A program made the translations under genes and the position numbers. Positions 37,229 through 49,754 of a DNA stretch of 64,000 nt are shown in pieces. The notes below the pieces were generated by a model. It searched no databases. It was given only the letters and a program-made list of their open reading frames with translations, and was not told the origin of the DNA. Origin of the DNA: Actinomucor elegans (taxonomy: Eukaryota > Mucoromycota > Mucoromycetes > Mucorales > Mucoraceae); assembly GCA_026027325.1 (NCBI GenBank), contig JAMSLZ010000002.1, forward strand, positions 310,001 to 374,000, written 5' to 3'. The first letter of the stretch is position 1, and each line of letters starts with the position of its first letter.

Positions 37229-37702
37229 ACAATAGTAATATGTATATGTATATATAAAAGCGTCTGATAATAAAATAGATGTCTCTGCAAACACCATTTG
37301 CTCTTATCAATCAAAGATGCGAATTGCGAGAACGCATTGAATCTCAAAAGGAAGTTCTCCGTACTTCCAAGGGTTGGCATAGTCTCTTTTCGTCGAAAGA
37401 AAGGAAGAAACGAATAGAGTTTGATAAAGATAAAGTGATACAGGTACATTCACAATCTATTCTTTGATAGGGGGGGGAATACTAATATTATATAGAGCAT
37501 GAATGAATTGAACCATATTGACAGACAAATCCAGCAATCACACAGGATGATTTCAGATGAACTTGCGCATTATCAAAATGTACACGCAAAGCAAATGATC
37601 AAAACTATAAGGAAATACGCAAAAGGCACTTTACAAGCAGAGAGACACAAGATGCATGTACTGAAACAGGCCCTTTACAAGTGGGACAGTACTGCAATCT
37701 AG
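33702..37702 (+). CDS. VARP/Vrl1-like protein: VPS9, ankyrin, PX, BAR
   Basis: Probable Rab5-type GEF on endosomes with a built-in PX-BAR (sorting nexin) module; yeast Vrl1 and metazoan ANKRD27/VARP are the nearest described relatives. About 1,100 aa in some eleven exons. Firm ones are 33702-33837, 33906-34156, 35057-36206, 36262-36371, 36420-36897 and 36950-37068; the joint near 34156-34300 is uncertain. The N-terminus (LNDPQ..., FDATQFSDYL) resembles that of VARP. VPS9 (about 255-370) has AEKLDCLLNTVSEL, DSLIPLLLMTLIRSKVPHL and LSTFEGVLDYI. Ankyrin repeats (about 380-710) include NALMIACIHGQAEIAAYLL and SALHVAAG. The PX region (about 715-870) has VKRRLQDFLFLQKELL and WLQNHPVLRCHDLVLSFV. The BAR-like coiled coil has LINQRCELRERIESQKEVL and ends YKWDSTAI. 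Confidence 0.82.
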
Positions 37703-38199
37703 ATATCATAATACTTAATTAATTAATCTTCTATATAATACCCATAACTTGCTTCCTTATCATTCTATTGATAGTAATTGGCAATGGTGATACACTTTGA
37801 TTCTTTCATGATTAAACAAGTATTTCACTCAAAGACGATCAAAGTCTGTGCTAGTCTTTTTCAAAGAGGTTGTTATTGTAACACCAGGAATCCCCTTGCT
37901 ATATAATCTCGGAATCTTATACGCTTCGGATACACCTTTTTGTACATGCAACTAGTGGCGACTTGACATTTATATGGTAAAGGAGCTATTACGAACAGGA
38001 AAACATTTAGTGGAAACTTGTTTGTTATTTTTAATCTTAAATGACATGGTTGAGGCTCGTTTTCATTACTCCTGAAGTATACACAAACAAGTTTATATAT
38101 AAAAAGCTTATTTGTATCTTGATATCTTCTTTTTTTTTCTCTCTTTTTTTTCTTCTTTCCTTTTTTTTTATTTATTTATTTCTAACAGTATAATATAAT
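37703..38199. other. promoter region of the G alpha gene
   Basis: Contains a long pyrimidine tract (38126-38185) just upstream of the G alpha ATG, a common core-promoter feature in these genes. No gene. Confidence 0.5.
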
Positions 38200-39364
38200 A
38201 TGGGCTGCTGTCAATCAACTGAACAAGTAGAAGAAAAGCGAAAAGATCAAGAAATTAGTGCTCAGATCGTTCGCGATCGCGCTAATATGAGAAAAGAAAT
38301 CAAAATGTTACTTTTAGGTAAGATATACTCATCGTCTTTTACATACAAAGTACTCATTTATTCGCATAGGTGCTGGTGAATCGGGAAAGTCTACTATTTT
38401 GAAACAAATGAAGCTGATTCACGACGGTGGTTACACACCTGAAGAAAGAGAAAGCTTCAAAGAAGTCATCTTTAGCAATACAATGCAATCCATGCGCGTC
38501 ACTTTAGAGGCAATGGAAAGCCTAGGCATTTCCTTTCAAAATTCAGAAAACGAAGGCCACAAGCGGCTTGTATTAGAAGCACCTCCACAAATTGATTATC
38601 TGGGCCATGAATTAGTGGAAGCTATCAATTCTCTTTGGAGTGATCAAGGTGTCCAAGAGTGTGTGCAGAGATCGAACGAATATCAACTCAATGATTCGGC
38701 ACGGTAGTAAGTATCATACCCCTATTATTCCAAGGAGATAGCTAAACTTTTTTTTATTAGTTACTTTGATTCGATATTACGTATCGGCCAATCAAATTAC
38801 ATGCCTAGTGACCAAGATGTGTTACGATCGCGCGTCAAATCCACTGGCATTACCGAAACTACCTTTGTAATTGATTCATTGACTTACCGTATGTTTGATG
38901 TGGGTGGCCAACGGTCTGAACGAAAGAAATGGATCCACTGTTTCGAAAACGTGACGGCATTGGTGTTCCTGGTGGCTATTTCAGAATACGATCAGGTCTT
39001 GTTTGAAGACGAAAGTGTCAACCGTTTACAAGAATCCCTTACATTGTTTGATTCCATCTGTAATTCAAGATGGTTCATAAAAACATCCATCATTCTATTT
39101 CTCAACAAAATTGATTTGTTTGCTGAAAAGATTACCCGAAGCCCGCTAGGTGATTTCTTTAAAGACTATAAAGGCGAAGACAACTACGATGCTGCATGTC
39201 AATATCTGTTACAAAAGTTTGTTTCTCTAAACACTCGAGCAGATACAAAGCAGATTTACACCCATCTAACTTGCGCTACAGAGACAAAGCAAATTAAGTT
39301 TGTCATGAATGCTGTAAATGACATCGTGGTCCATGATAACTTACGTAACGTGGGCCTTTTGTAA
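38200..39364 (+). CDS. heterotrimeric G-protein alpha subunit
   Basis: GTP-binding signal transducer coupling membrane receptors to downstream effectors. Three exons, 38200-38317, 38370-38706 and 38761-39364, give 352 aa, the normal length. MGCCQST at the N-terminus fits myristoylation and palmitoylation. G1 is GAGESGKST (about 40-48, split by intron 1), switch I has RVKSTGITE (Arg and Thr), G3/switch II is [20 protein letters not shown]4 is LNKIDLF, and G5 is TCATET. The C-terminus NLRNVGLL lacks the Cys four residues from the end that pertussis toxin modifies in Gi-type subunits. The helical domain (about 60-175) is present. Confidence 0.95.
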
Positions 39365-41176
39365 AGCCTCTTCCCTTTGAAATACCTTTTCTTGTAAACT
39401 TTTCTAGTATAAACCCATTCCCTTCTTTTTTTCTTCTTCTGTTTTATTACCCTCTATTACTATTCTTCTTATTACCATAGTCCCACCTCCCTATTTATAC
39501 ATTAAAAATTGCTTCCTTTTTGAAATCTGGAGTACCCATAATACAATAAAAACTCTTTTTGCCGGTATTCTCTAATGGGACCCTTTCGCTTAACTTTTAC
39601 CCACCAATCAAAATAGTTTCTATGCAAAGGAAGGGGCTCGGAATACTACAAAGTAAATTTTTCATGATAGCAAACAAAGAATAACTTGCTTTTAGAGTAA
39701 TTAACAAAATGTGCAGATCATCGTGTTATTTTTTTTTAAATGATGTGAGCTTTGTAAAATATTGAATAGCAATAGTTGACGATAAAAACTAGAATAATAT
39801 ACTACATTGTGTAGGCTTATAGCTCTTTATTACGTGGTACTACAATTAAGGGCAATACGTTATTTAAAAGCGCGTGCTTGGTTCTATAATTGGATAAAAA
39901 ATCAAACCTATATCTCGTTTTATTGCCGATCTAGACGCGGTGAAAGATTCTTTGTCAAGAGATTCGTGGGTATCTATTCCCACATACCATCATCCACCAA
40001 TACACTTAAACCTGACTGCTATTGAAGTTGTCCTTGTAAAAACCAAATCCTAGATCATAGAAGTTGGAAAATGCATATTTATACTTTGAAGGTTTAATAA
40101 AGTATATAGATACCCATATTCACTATCGAATCACGCACATTATGGATTAAAGTAAAAATGAAAATAATGCTATAGAATATTTTTTTTTTTAAAAAAAAAA
40201 TGCAGAATTCGACTTGTTTACCGCCTTATTACATTATCTTATTATAATGGATTAAAAAACCCGAGAACTAAATGTGTCGTGTTTCTTTGCCTAGATAAAC
40301 GCAGTTGAAGAACCTTTGAGAGAAGGTGGGGGGGGGGGAGAACAACCAATTCCCATTCACCAATAAAATCAAGCCTGCCTGTTAATTACCTTTCAGGTCT
40401 AAAAGGCCTTACATATCAAACCTGTGATATATGAATAGTAAATGCATTTTTGCTTAGTAGCTTTATAAAGTGTATAGTCGAAATTTACTTTCAAAAGGTA
40501 CACACCTTGAATCACATTAAAAGGGAAAACATTTCACTAAAATAAAATCAAAAGGTCAGGTAATTAAGTCTATGTATAGTTTTTATAAAGTTGAAACAGT
40601 ATATAAGGTGTATTGTATGCTCTGCGATTTTTTTTTTATGGAGAGGCTCACGCCAATTCTAGCTGATCAATAAAACAAATCATTCTTCTGCTTTATTAAA
40701 TAATGAAACTTTGTATCTAAAAATCTTAATCAACACTGTAGAAAGTAGTCAAGCTTTAAAATACGAAAAGTATATAGGTATATAGGTTTGATTTCAAACA
40801 GTGCGAGTTTTAGAGTACAAGTAAAACGTTATACTGTATTATCGGAGTTACATGGAATTTTTTTTTTTTCATTGTCATAAAACAATAAATATTTTATGCG
40901 TTAGAAGAATATGGTTTATCGTATAAGATGCATTAAAAGCACAAGTTTTATCCTTGTTTTCTGCTAATTAGATATAGTCGAATATTTTTTTTGTCCTGTG
41001 CACGCATGGTGGATGGTGGCGGCATTTTATTTAAATCACAGATAACCAATCAAAAAATAGTAATGTTCAAATAATATTTATAGGAAGCAAATGAGTGACA
41101 GCATATTATGACTAGACACAATGTTTCTTCTCCTTAAACTTGTATTGCCATACAAAAGGATAGTATGACAATTGTA
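39365..41176. other. intergenic between convergent genes
   Basis: 3' flanks of the G alpha gene and the RapGAP gene. AT-rich with G9-10 (40328-40338) and short A/T runs. Nothing coding was recognised. Confidence 0.5.
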
Positions 41177-43555
41177 CTACGATGAGGTTGCAGCGCGTTG
41201 CGGTGGCACACCTGTCCGAGAGTTTTTTCGTCCTATGATGCTCATAAGGTTTTGAGCTTTATATCGAATCCCAGTTGTCGCAACTATACTTGTTGACGTG
41301 ATAGGGCCCTTTTTTCTTTCTTTGTCTATGTAAGTGTTAGATTGCCGCTCTTTTTTTTTAAGCAGGTAGATCACTTTTGGTACCTTGCTGGTTAATAACA
41401 GGTTGTTTAACCTGATGTTGACTCTTTCTCCTTGTTAAACTCTTGAGGTCACGTAATACGCTTGATCTGGAAATAGTAGGGATGGGAGGCGGCGGAGGCG
41501 AAGGCGAGGGCGGAGGTGGAGGAGAGGGTGTTGTAGTGTGCGCATTTTGTTGCGTTATGGGTTTGGTAGTACGTATTGTAGATCCTGCTGATTTTGGTCT
41601 TTCATTGTGCTTGTTGGCTTTTTCGGCTAAACGTCCACCAGAAAAAGAGCGTGTAACTTGGTTGGCTTGCAATCCTGTTTCAACCAAACTCTTCAGGACA
41701 CTTTGGCGTGCTCTGTTATTTGGAACCATGAACTTGTCGGTTTTGAGTGAAGCATTTTCAGCATTAATTACTATATGGTCGATTGTTAGACGCACTGATG
41801 TAATGTTGTGGTGGCATTTCAATTCACATACATACATTTCAATAGTAGATACTCTTGAAGATCTTTTTGATGATAGAATATAGGTGGATTAGGTAACGCT
41901 GGAGAAAAGGGTTTGACGTGTTTATCATATAGTACTTCAATTCTATATACTCAGCATTTAATGAGGTATACTTCTTCAGTTGTTACATAGTATTGCATAC
42001 CTCCAGGTGTCTTGGCCATGTATCACTTGCCAATGAACAATGATGAATACATGTAGAAGCTGGGATCTGATGGAACTTGGGTCAAATTTTTGGTTTTCAC
42101 CTTCAACAAACACAATACAGACAATATCTACAGTTCAAAATTAATCTTTTGATCTAGTGTATGCTGTATGTTTTTACCATTGCCAATATATCTTTTTCGA
42201 TGTATTTGCTGTATATCATGCTGACGCGATGGCATCAAAGGAGCTACATGATACATTATTTCGTGATCTCTCCAACGAGATACATATGACATTTCACCGG
42301 ATTCACCGGCTATAGATTATATATCAGACAATGCATAGTGTATATATCAAGTAGCTTACTTTTGGTATCCAGTCCAGCTGCATATCCTTTGTAATTTTTT
42401 AACCTTACTGGTTCGCCCATTGTATCCATAAACTTTTCTAGTCCAATGGATAATTCAGAATTTGAAAACCATTCTTCTTCTGTTGTTTGACCTTGGCGTA
42501 CTGTCAATACACCAAACTTGTAGTATTTGGGAACCTATGATGTTATAAGATCATGGTTATATACGCGCGCGCTCTTTTCACGAGATTTAATATTAAATAT
42601 ACCCCTATCTCATCATATCTCAGGAATTCTTTTTCTAAACCACAGATTATAGTCGCTTCAGCTGAAAGTTCTTTGAAGAAACACAGTTTTAAGCCTTGAA
42701 ACAAGAACAAAAGTGAAGCTCTCATCCACTTTGTAGATTCATATTGAGGAGAATGATAGTTTTGATGTACCATACTAGTAATGATGACTGATGATATACT
42801 GCGTAAAGGTCGGCTCTTTTTGATCGACTCGAGATCAAGCAAACAGAGTCGATTGGATAATTCTAGCTGTAGTATCAAATCGTTCGTGTCAGATTCATCC
42901 ACTATAAACCCCATGTTCATGTCCTACATTCGGGTTATTTAAACAGCGTTATTGATATACATATTAGGGTACTTTACTTGCTTTGTGCGAATAATGATTC
43001 TATACTGAGCGTATTCCTTGACAATAGATATGATTGCGAGATCATCTTGATCAGTTGTCATAGGGCCGATCAGTGTGATATAAGGCTTGCCGACAAAATG
43101 GTTCCGAAACCAGAATGCCTTTTCATCCAATTGATCTGGCCAAAGGGCCTTATAGTTGATAGGTTGGTGATCATTTGGTATGGGTTCTTGATAGAAATTG
43201 GACGACGCTACTGATAGATTCTGAGTGAACTGGCAGCATATTTCCTTGATACTGAGTATCTATTAAGTCTGTTAGGAAAAGATTCAAGTTTTTTTTTTCT
43301 TCAAGTGTATATTACCAGCAACTTCATGGTATGATTGCTTTGCTTATACTTGGCATATCTTTCCAGCTTGGTTAACAGTCTTGATTTATCTTTTTTCGAT
43401 ATGTCTAGTGCATCAATCAATAGTTTTGCATTCTCAAAGGTAGCTTGTACCAGTTCTTTAATATCAAAATTTCCTTTCTCAATAAAGCTCAGTATTGTCT
43501 GACACTGTTCCAAGATCCAAAGGTTACATTCGTAGATGGAAGGTAACGGATTCAT
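41177..43555 (-). CDS. Rap GTPase-activating protein
   Basis: RapGAP of the RAP1GAP family, which stimulates GTP hydrolysis on Rap/Rsr1-like small GTPases through an asparagine thumb. Exons: 43555-43316, 43259-42978, 42923-42603, 42534-42360, 42309-42178, 42127-42001, 41942-41836, then from 41794. Order: N-terminal helical part, FWFRNHFVGKPYITLIGPM, KYYKFGVLTVRQGQTTEEEW, YKGYAAGLDTKTGESG, EIMYHVAPLMPSRQHDIQQI, then RKRYIGNDIVCIVF carrying the catalytic Asn. These are followed by HVFIIV and FSPALPNPPIFYHQKDLQEY, AENASLKTDKF. The tail has a Pro/Ser run. If exon 8 runs to its stop at 41358 the protein has 606 aa. A further spliced exon (GIRYKAQNLMSIIGRKNSRT) ending at 41177 is equally possible and sets the coordinate given. 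Confidence 0.88.
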
Positions 43556-43743
43556 TTGAAAAAGCTGTAGTGAAAAAGAAAGAAAGCCAGAATAGGAGGG
43601 AAACTAGCTTTTTATTTACAAAACAATAGAAAAAAAAAGCCTGCTAGTACTGGTAGGTTATGGTAGTAGTAATTGTTGGATACTTGTTACTGTTACTGCT
43701 CTACTGCTGCTGCTGATTAGTGGTACGGTTGTATCTACAATGT

Positions 43744-44952
43744 TCATGTAATAGGAGAAAATTCATTGTTATAAATATCCTTTAATATATTGTTCTTCTT
43801 TAATACTGCAGCCGTAGGCAAGAACGTCTTGTGCTTGGGCTTGTTTTCTTCCTCAACTATTGTTTGGTTAAGCTGGTGCACCAGTTCAGATCCACGTGAT
43901 ATATCATAGACCTATAGTAAATTTTAGAAAATGCTGATCGACAGGCTTTTATAGTATTTACCCAGCCTTTCTTTTCAAAAAAGTCGATTAGATAGTTGTA
44001 CAGTGCAGATGCTTTCAAAGTGGATGACGATCCAAATAGTACTAATTTGCTCTTTGCTCGTGTTATCGCAACGTTCAAACGACGCCAGTCTCTCAACAGA
44101 TCACCAGCCTAAACAAATAAGCTAAGTATGAAACGAGTAAAGAGTGTTACAGAACTTACATTGCCTTGGGTATTATTGCGAACGAGAGACAGCATCACAC
44201 ACTCTTTATCTCTACCCTGGTATTTATCAATCGTAGCAATCTCGATACCTTGTCTCGCTCGTAAAATATGAGAGATTAAGCGCAGCTGAGAACGATACAC
44301 GGATATCACTGCCAATTGTTCCTCACTGATACCACATCGCAATAATGTCTCGGTCGCTTGATATATCAAAGTAGCTTCTACATCGTTTTGAAGGAAGCTG
44401 CCAAAAGGGCGACTTTCTTTGGCTGGCAATGCGTCTGTATTGACAAACACTACTTTGCGGCTATGCAACGTATGGGTCAATCAAAATGCAACGCGTTCTC
44501 TTTGGACATTATACCTTGGATCTAGAATAGCTCTTAACCAACAATCACCAAGTCCCTTACATGCTTCACCGGATGTTTCATGCACAGACTTTAAGCCGGC
44601 TTCAAAATGAGGTAACTGCATTTGCCTTGAGGCTACTAGAAAGTTGCCGCACTTTAATTTACCATCATATACCACGACATTGGATACGTCCATGATTTCC
44701 TTAGCCATTCGATATTGGTATTCCAGATAACTAATGGATTCTGGTCTTGCTTCTGCTAATATAGAAAACAGCGATTTATCCAAACCAGCGTCAAGTGCGT
44801 CTTTGCTTCGAACAATAGGCGGTAGCTGATACAAATCACCTACAAGTACAAACGTATTTGCATAGCGAAGTGGGCCAATACATGTTGGTAAAGTGATTTG
44901 TGAAGCTTCATCAATGATACAGTAATCAAATACTCTTTTTTGCAGCAGCACA

Positions 44953-44989
<37 letters not shown>

Positions 44990-47770
44990 ACAACCGAGCG
45001 TCTTTATCTACCGCATGACTTACTGTCCAATACCAAGACAAGTGACACCGACGACCTTCTTTGTATCATAAAACGCTTGCATGGCTGCTACAGACTTGAT
45101 CGTACTATTGGCTGAAGGTACACAATCTCTCAAACAAGGCATCACCTTATCGATGTTGCCCAATCGCAAGAGATCTACACCATGTTCACGTACTTTGCAT
45201 AGTACATTATCTAAAGCTGAATGTGTATAAGCAGCCACAAGCACTGTCTTGTTTTGCTTTACCAAGTGATTGATAATCTCGGCAGTCGTAGTGGTTTTAC
45301 CCGTACCAGGCATACCCAATATTAAGGTGTAATCTTTGGCTTGCAAGACCCGCTTCAATGCATTCCTTTGATCTGGATTCATGTTGGGCGTAGGCGGTAA
45401 CTTGGGTGCCGCTGTATGATAATCTGGCTTTTTTAATTCAATGATCAGTTCTCTTAATCGTCGATTTCTAGCTTCGTTATCTTCTGATTTGGCTGTCAAC
45501 ATGACCAGGTTGTTACGAAGCATACTCATACCCGAAGCCATGTCGTCCTTATCGATACGATACAGAACATTCGTTTTGCCATAAAACTGATGCACATCAC
45601 TACGGAAACGAATGAATGTACGGAACGTTTGGTTGTTCAATACATCAAATCCAGGTCCTGTTTGAGGAGGATTGCGCAATGGTTCTGTTAAACTAAGCAT
45701 CACTTCAGTAGTGGTGATGCGCACGACAAAACCCATAGCCAAGTTGATATGGCCCTCCATGCTAGATACCACAACAGGATCGCCTACCGAGATATTACTC
45801 AACAAGGGTCCTTGCTCCATGTTGCGCACAAAACAGTATTTCCACTGTGAGATCTCAGGATCAATCTCACAAGCGTTCAAGTTGAGTACTAGGTTAGAAA
45901 GACATCGACCTGACATTTCTCGAATCTCGGCAGGTTGACTCCAGATGTCTTTGCGAATGTAATCGATATCGAGCTCTTCTTGATCCAATAGCTTCCACCA
46001 ATGTCGAAAGAAAATAGAGGTGGACTCTGTCATATGGTCTGTCTTATCATCAAAGAGCTTGTAAAGCCCACTAGTTTCTCCGTTGCCCATCTCGATTGCT
46101 TTGTGATAGATGAAACAAGCGTTATTGATATAGCAATACTGACAGGTGTGGCTGTTCTTAATCATAGCGGGTATTGATTCTCGGTTATTCAAAGCAATGG
46201 CTAGATAGTTGCGTGACATGATGAGTGATCTAAGATCATTACGAGATGAAGGTACAAGGTATAGACTGTTTGTTTTCGAGTAATATAGAATACCGGCCCC
46301 AATATCAATATCTATAAAACGCGGTTAGAGTTTTGTTGTTGATGTCGTTGCTATTGTAAAAGTACTGTAATAGCTAGCACCCTTTTTTACCATATCTATC
46401 ACTCATAAGTAAGGTGTACAGCAATGTTTGCGCGCGATTGGTAACAAATCTCGATGCCTTGCCAGTCTTTAGTTCAAATGGCACAGTCAAGACTTTATTA
46501 GTGGGACTTAATCGTAGCTGGATAGAAGCGTCGATCATGCCCTTTAATCCATAGGTAGGGCTCCATAAATGTTCTTCAATATCCAGTACATTACAGATAG
46601 CGATGGATTTACATCCCATAGCCTCTGCCGCATTTGCTCCCATATCTGTACTCACTCGTGCATTAGGTTTTGGATATTGGTTCACAAACAGAGTACCAAA
46701 CTGATGTATACTCTCGGCATAGCCATTCAAAATACATAGAGCTGTTTGCTCATCTTGATTCATAGCGTATAAATCCTCCAAAGAGCTCAATACAACACGT
46801 TCAATCTCTTCCTTGATGCTCTTGATCGAGAACTCGCCGGTTTGCAATGCATTTTGAAGCACTTGGTGAATGATATTACCATGCACGAGTGCTTCTGTAT
46901 ATTCGCTCACATTCTTCACCTTCATCTGTAGCACGGATTTTCGAAGACATGAAAAACTATCGGCTACTGCTGTGCAGGATATCAGTTGATCCGGATGTAC
47001 AATAATAAAATTCTGTTGGTTATCAATAATGATCTCTTCAGTATCGGTTGTGTACGGTATATGAACCACATCGCCTACAACGACGATGGTTTGTTCCCAC
47101 TCTTGTCGAAGTCTTGCTGTTATAGCACTATTTTCTTCTTCTTTCAATAATATCAAAACCTAACTCTGTATGTTAGCCCTATGCCTGAGATCTTTTTGAG
47201 CTCCTCCAAAAAAAAAGCATACCTTTTCAGAATACATATACTCATTAAGTGTGTAGGTTGCATGTGTCATGTTGGCTACTAAATATCGCGTAAACTTTTT
47301 GCGCTTCTCCTATCAATACCCATCAGTAAAGACATTGAAACACAAAAAGAAGTCTTTAAATTACTCGTAGCACTGGTTGCTGTGCACATTCTTCTGCTTT
47401 CAATAAGACATCGCCCAGTTCGTCCAAAGGCAAATCATCAAATAAATCAGTACTGTTCGCGTCATTTGAACTGATCATGTCTTCTTTCTTTTTCTTTTCA
47501 ATGATTGCGGTTAGATCTAATTCTTCCAAGGCAAGATCATCGCCAAACATGGAATCGTCTTCCTCTTCAGTTGGTTGCTGTGCAGTTTTCGGTGTTGCGA
47601 TGGGCGTTGGAAGAAGGTGATCTAGATAGATCGTTGTTTTTTTTAAAAAAAAACCCCCCAATAAAACAAAAAGACTGATAATCATTGGTACCTGTTTTTA
47701 GACGTTTATGAATTTGAACTGTAGCAGTTGATTCTACTTTGATCTTGTTTTGTAATTTAGCTTTGTTCAT
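43744..47770 (-). CDS. DNA2: DNA2 replication helicase/nuclease
   Basis: Dna2 processes Okazaki-fragment flaps, resected ends and stalled forks in the nucleus. About 1,100 aa in roughly ten exons, start ATG 47770, stop 43744-43746. After an acidic N-terminus comes the RecB-like nuclease: first Fe-S Cys in [28 protein letters not shown] (catalytic Asp), [10 protein letters not shown] (Glu-x-Lys), then [10 protein letters not shown] (C-x2-C-x5-C, the other Fe-S ligands). The SF1B helicase follows: Walker [11 protein letters not shown], Walker [17 protein letters not shown] motif, [20 protein letters not shown], and [19 protein letters not shown] (motif VI). All catalytic residues I could check are present. 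One intron carries a run of 33 A/T next to its acceptor (44955-44987). Confidence 0.93.
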
Positions 47771-47847
47771 ATTGTTAGGTGTAAAAAAAAAAGTGCCTTA
47801 TTCCTGTAAACAGTGTTTATAATTAGCTGAGATCCAAAAAAAAGCTT

Positions 47848-47880
47848 ATACGCGTTCTGGATAAGCGCGCGAAGAGTTCG
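47848..47880 (-). promoter_or_regulatory. MCB/E2F-like elements upstream of DNA2
   Basis: ACGCGT (MluI cell-cycle box) at 47850-47855, then TTCGCGCGC on the minus strand at 47865-47873 (E2F/MBF-like), 80-105 bp upstream of the DNA2 ATG. MBF/E2F-type factors drive G1/S expression of replication genes in fungi and animals, which fits Dna2. Binding is inferred. Confidence 0.5.
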
Positions 47881-48082
47881 CGTATATTACAAAGAGCGAT
47901 CATTGAGCGACTCCAATATATTTGATTCTTCTTATGGCTCGACTCCCCAACAAATTCTTGTAAAGAATAAGAAGCTTATTTACATCCTTTGTTCATTTTA
48001 TTGAATTAAAAAACTAAACAAATCTATATTAAAATATACAATGATTAGTGCCTTATAGTATATACTATGTGTTCTCTCTGTT

Positions 48083-48576
48083 TTACCTAAAGTTATCGCT
48101 TTGAATATAATAACTGATCTCGTCTGTGTCATTAGGCATCAAAAGAAAAGTTTGCGAAAAATTACGTTTTGGAGCACCACCATATCTAACAGTACCCGAG
48201 GTATTTATTAAAATGCCACAACGGCCACGTGCATTCATAGTAGCTGGAATGGGTTGACAGTCATGAACATGGCGCTCGTGTTGAGAAGCTGGTAATTGAC
48301 CGAGGAAATCGAAATAACCTTGAGGATTTAAAGCATTACCTAAACAATTGTTTAATAAAAACAAAACTATCGAGTATTATAACCTAGAAATCTTCGTACC
48401 ATTCCATACTATAGCAGAGTTTTCTCGGTAAGAGTTGACGAGATTCTACTATATGTTAGATCTGTAGTGAAATGGTTTGATTTATTTCATACCTGGCGCT
48501 GTTGGTCGAAACTGGTATAAAAGAATTGAACGAATTCGTCAGCGCGGGCTTCTGAGATGCTAACAATGTCTGCCAT
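48083..48576 (-). CDS. p15/Nxt1 NTF2-related mRNA export factor
   Basis: Small NTF2-fold partner of the NXF1/Mex67-type mRNA export receptor at nuclear pores. Three exons, 48576-48493, 48445-48400 and 48339-48083, give 128 aa, close to the 140 aa of animal p15. Family features: EFVQFFYTSFDQQRQ (EFV..YY...D..R), AIVWNGNALNPQGYFDF (LVWNGN), DCQPIPA (DCQP) and RNFSQTFLLMP (R.FNQ.F.L). These fit p15/Nxt1 better than transport NTF2, which lacks WNGN and DCQP in this form. The middle exon must end at WNG (donor GTACGA); a later donor would run into a stop. Confidence 0.88.
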
Positions 48577-49754
48577 TATATGTGTATGCTTAATCTATGA
48601 AAAAAGAAGGATAAAAGAGCAGGAAAAGAAATGGGGGTTCTTTGAACTGTGACTTTTGTTCACCGTATCAACTAGATTTTTATTTTATTTTATTTTATTT
48701 CTTATTTTTATAAAACGCATCTATCACTTGATTTTCTCTATTGTCTTGAACATATGCGTGCTATAAACTGTAAAAAGAATCAGAAAAAAAGTCATTTGCA
48801 AACTTGTTGTATTTCTTACAGTTGATACGCTACCATGATGGACGGAAAATCACTTGGTATACTACTGTAGAATCATCCAACTCTGACGAGTGGCATGCTT
48901 GATGCGCATTACGACATATTTTGGACTTCGATCTGTACCTCTACTGTGTTATCGCTTCTAATACTTGATTTATGATACTAGATGGATTAGTTATCTCATA
49001 GTGATCATCACGAGCAGTCCTTCCCTTTCTTTTGTTTTGACTCATCAACATAGTTGCAACTACTGAATTATCCAGCAATCATATAGATGATAGATACAAA
49101 CGTAATATGGTTAATAAACTAGTGGACATATCTATATTTATTGCAGACTTAAAATATCTCCAGAATACAAAGAGCTTTGTCTAAACTGGAAGACTTTGAA
49201 TTGATTTATTTCATAATTGAACATATTTGATATGCTAAATGGTTCATTCTGTGAGTACTAGAGGATGAAAAATTACAACATATTTTACGTAGATCTCGCA
49301 AGCAATTCCGGTTTAATATTGCATTTGACATGTAGTCCGTACTTAATATAAATTACTACATCTATTAGAATTTTTATTTAAAAAGTAGATCCAGGAAAAT
49401 ATAACCCGCTTTGTTCCCATTCTACAGAACCTTTGTGCTGGATAGTGCGCAGTCTCTTCAAAAAAAAAAAAAAAAAAAAAACTTCCATAGTCAGCCAAAA
49501 CTTTGGGTAAGTCATGGTTATTATTCCTGTAGATTTAACCCGCGCTCAGAGACATCAAAAACTTTTTCCTTACACAATGAACTAATTCTATGAAAGAAGC
49601 GCTTTTACTGTTAACAAAAACCCTTTTTTTGATTTTTTTATTGTTGATATCAGATCTGATTATTTGTAAGGAGGATTAACTAAAGAAGTGGTACTATTAA
49701 GCGAATAAAGAGCGTTAGATCATCATCAAGACAAAAGACTGTGTTAGTAGGAAC
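48577..49754. other. intergenic with one repeat copy
   Basis: NXT1 promoter side and EFR3 3' side. It contains the dispersed repeat copy at 49290-49336, an A20 run (49460-49480) and no supported gene. Confidence 0.5.
49290..49336 (-). repeat. dispersed repeat copy
   Basis: On the minus strand it reads ACTACATGTCAAATGCAATA then TTAAACCGGAATTGCTTGCG and AGATC. Confidence 0.5.

Noticed and set aside
41358..42019. Separate hypothetical gene starting MAKTPG
   Set aside because: Its frame continues the RapGAP domain (PF.P.LP.P, AENA..K.DKF) and joins the upstream exons in phase, so it is the 3' part of the RapGAP gene.
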